This document shows, piece after piece, positions 51,290 through 51,576 of a stretch of DNA of 51,576 nucleotides (positions are counted from its first letter, which is position 1; each line of letters starts with the position of its first letter). This stretch comes from Prosthecobacter debontii. GTDB lineage: Bacteria > Verrucomicrobiota > Verrucomicrobiia > Verrucomicrobiales > Akkermansiaceae. The stretch is from the NCBI GenBank assembly GCA_945873125.1, contig CAMCBV010000021.1, forward strand, positions 1 through 51,576. Reading direction: 5' to 3'. The notes beneath the pieces were generated by a model. The model was not told where the DNA came from, ran no database searches, and saw only the letters and a list, made by a program, of their open reading frames with translations. The translations under genes and the position numbers were made by a program.

Positions 51290-51473
51290 AAGCGAAAAAA
51301 TGAATGAAGTGCTGGGAAATGCTTTTACCTAGCACAGAGAATGCACTTAGGAGGAAGCCCGCGCACAGTCGTGAGCGATCATGTTTTCAACTCACGGGTA
51401 TTTCCCGACCGGTTATCACAGCACGGTCCAGCGCGTGCAACATTGTGTCTGTAAAAGTGCAAAGCACTAGCAA

Positions 51474-51522
51474 ACCGGCACTAAGACCGATGGAGCGTAG
51501 CGGAATCGGCCTTAGTGCCGGT
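51474..51522. repeat. Long imperfect stem-loop near the window end
   Basis: Arms of 18 bases: ACCGGCACTAAGACCGAT (51474-51491) pairs with 51505-51522 (ATCGG ... GCCGGT) with one mismatch around a 13-base loop. No gene is next to it inside the window. It could terminate a transcript beyond the edge or be another dispersed palindrome. Confidence 0.6.
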
Positions 51523-51576
51523 CGCCGCCCCCTCCAAGAGCCTGAGACAGGGCTTGTTGGTGCTCGGCCACAGCTG

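Overview
The window looks like a chromosomal segment of a Verrucomicrobiota bacterium (Verrucomicrobiae, Akkermansiaceae-like; placement inferred from gene content, not from a marker tree). Grounds: paired DUF1553/DUF1501 secreted proteins with a sulfatase, a verrucomicrobial-type DUF5069 relic, bactofilins, an exosortase, an FtsH with an enlarged periplasmic region, weak or absent Shine-Dalgarno sequences at most starts, and dense intergenic palindromic repeats. No rRNA, tRNA, CRISPR array or complete insertion sequence was seen.

Layout. 1-2.8 kb: the 5' part of an exosortase gene (cut by the window edge) and a secreted GH36-like alpha-galactosidase. 2.8-6 kb: a repeat-rich stretch in which a two-gene nucleotidyltransferase module sits between two identical 98-bp direct repeats, followed by hemL and a 103-bp tandem repeat. 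6-11.3 kb: hexose-6-phosphate epimerase-like protein, CIA30-like secreted protein, Hsp15-like S4 protein, a photolyase/cryptochrome-like FAD protein with two long upstream palindromes, an EamA transporter and a VC0807-like membrane protein. 11.4-22.7 kb: one minus-strand polysaccharide-utilisation cluster read in the order DUF1553/cytochrome c, DUF1501, sulfatase (frameshifted at A8), sialate-O-acetylesterase-like protein (internally duplicated), second alpha-galactosidase-like enzyme. 22.8-28.4 kb: FtsH, Ca2+/Na+ antiporter, ThrRS.

28.4-31 kb is an accessory stretch: two orphan lipoproteins, a broken DUF5069 gene, and a Phd/RelE toxin-antitoxin pair between two 88-bp repeats. 31-38.6 kb: hydroxyacid dehydrogenase, polysaccharide deacetylase, dynamin-like GTPase, RodA, and a PPIase-plsY-gpsA operon for phospholipid precursors. 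38.6-42.8 kb: a minus-strand cluster of a TPR membrane protein, two bactofilins (one with two zinc ribbons), nadA, a type II/IV pseudopilin and a 53-residue lipoprotein. 42.9-48.9 kb: dnaE, a DCC-family thioredoxin-like protein, manA and parB. 48.9-51.6 kb: a small accessory segment (AraC regulator, zinc-ribbon membrane protein, microprotein) bounded on the far side by what reads as a degenerate second copy of the parB 3' end.

The most unusual signal is not a gene: at least three sets of roughly 90-110 bp composite repeats, each built from two stem-loops between inverted terminal tags (GGTAGGG, GGCAGGGA or GGAACC). Tags and loops are conserved while the stem sequences change with compensating changes in the opposite arm. 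Several lie at the edges of accessory genes. They resemble REPIN/BIME elements but have variable stems.
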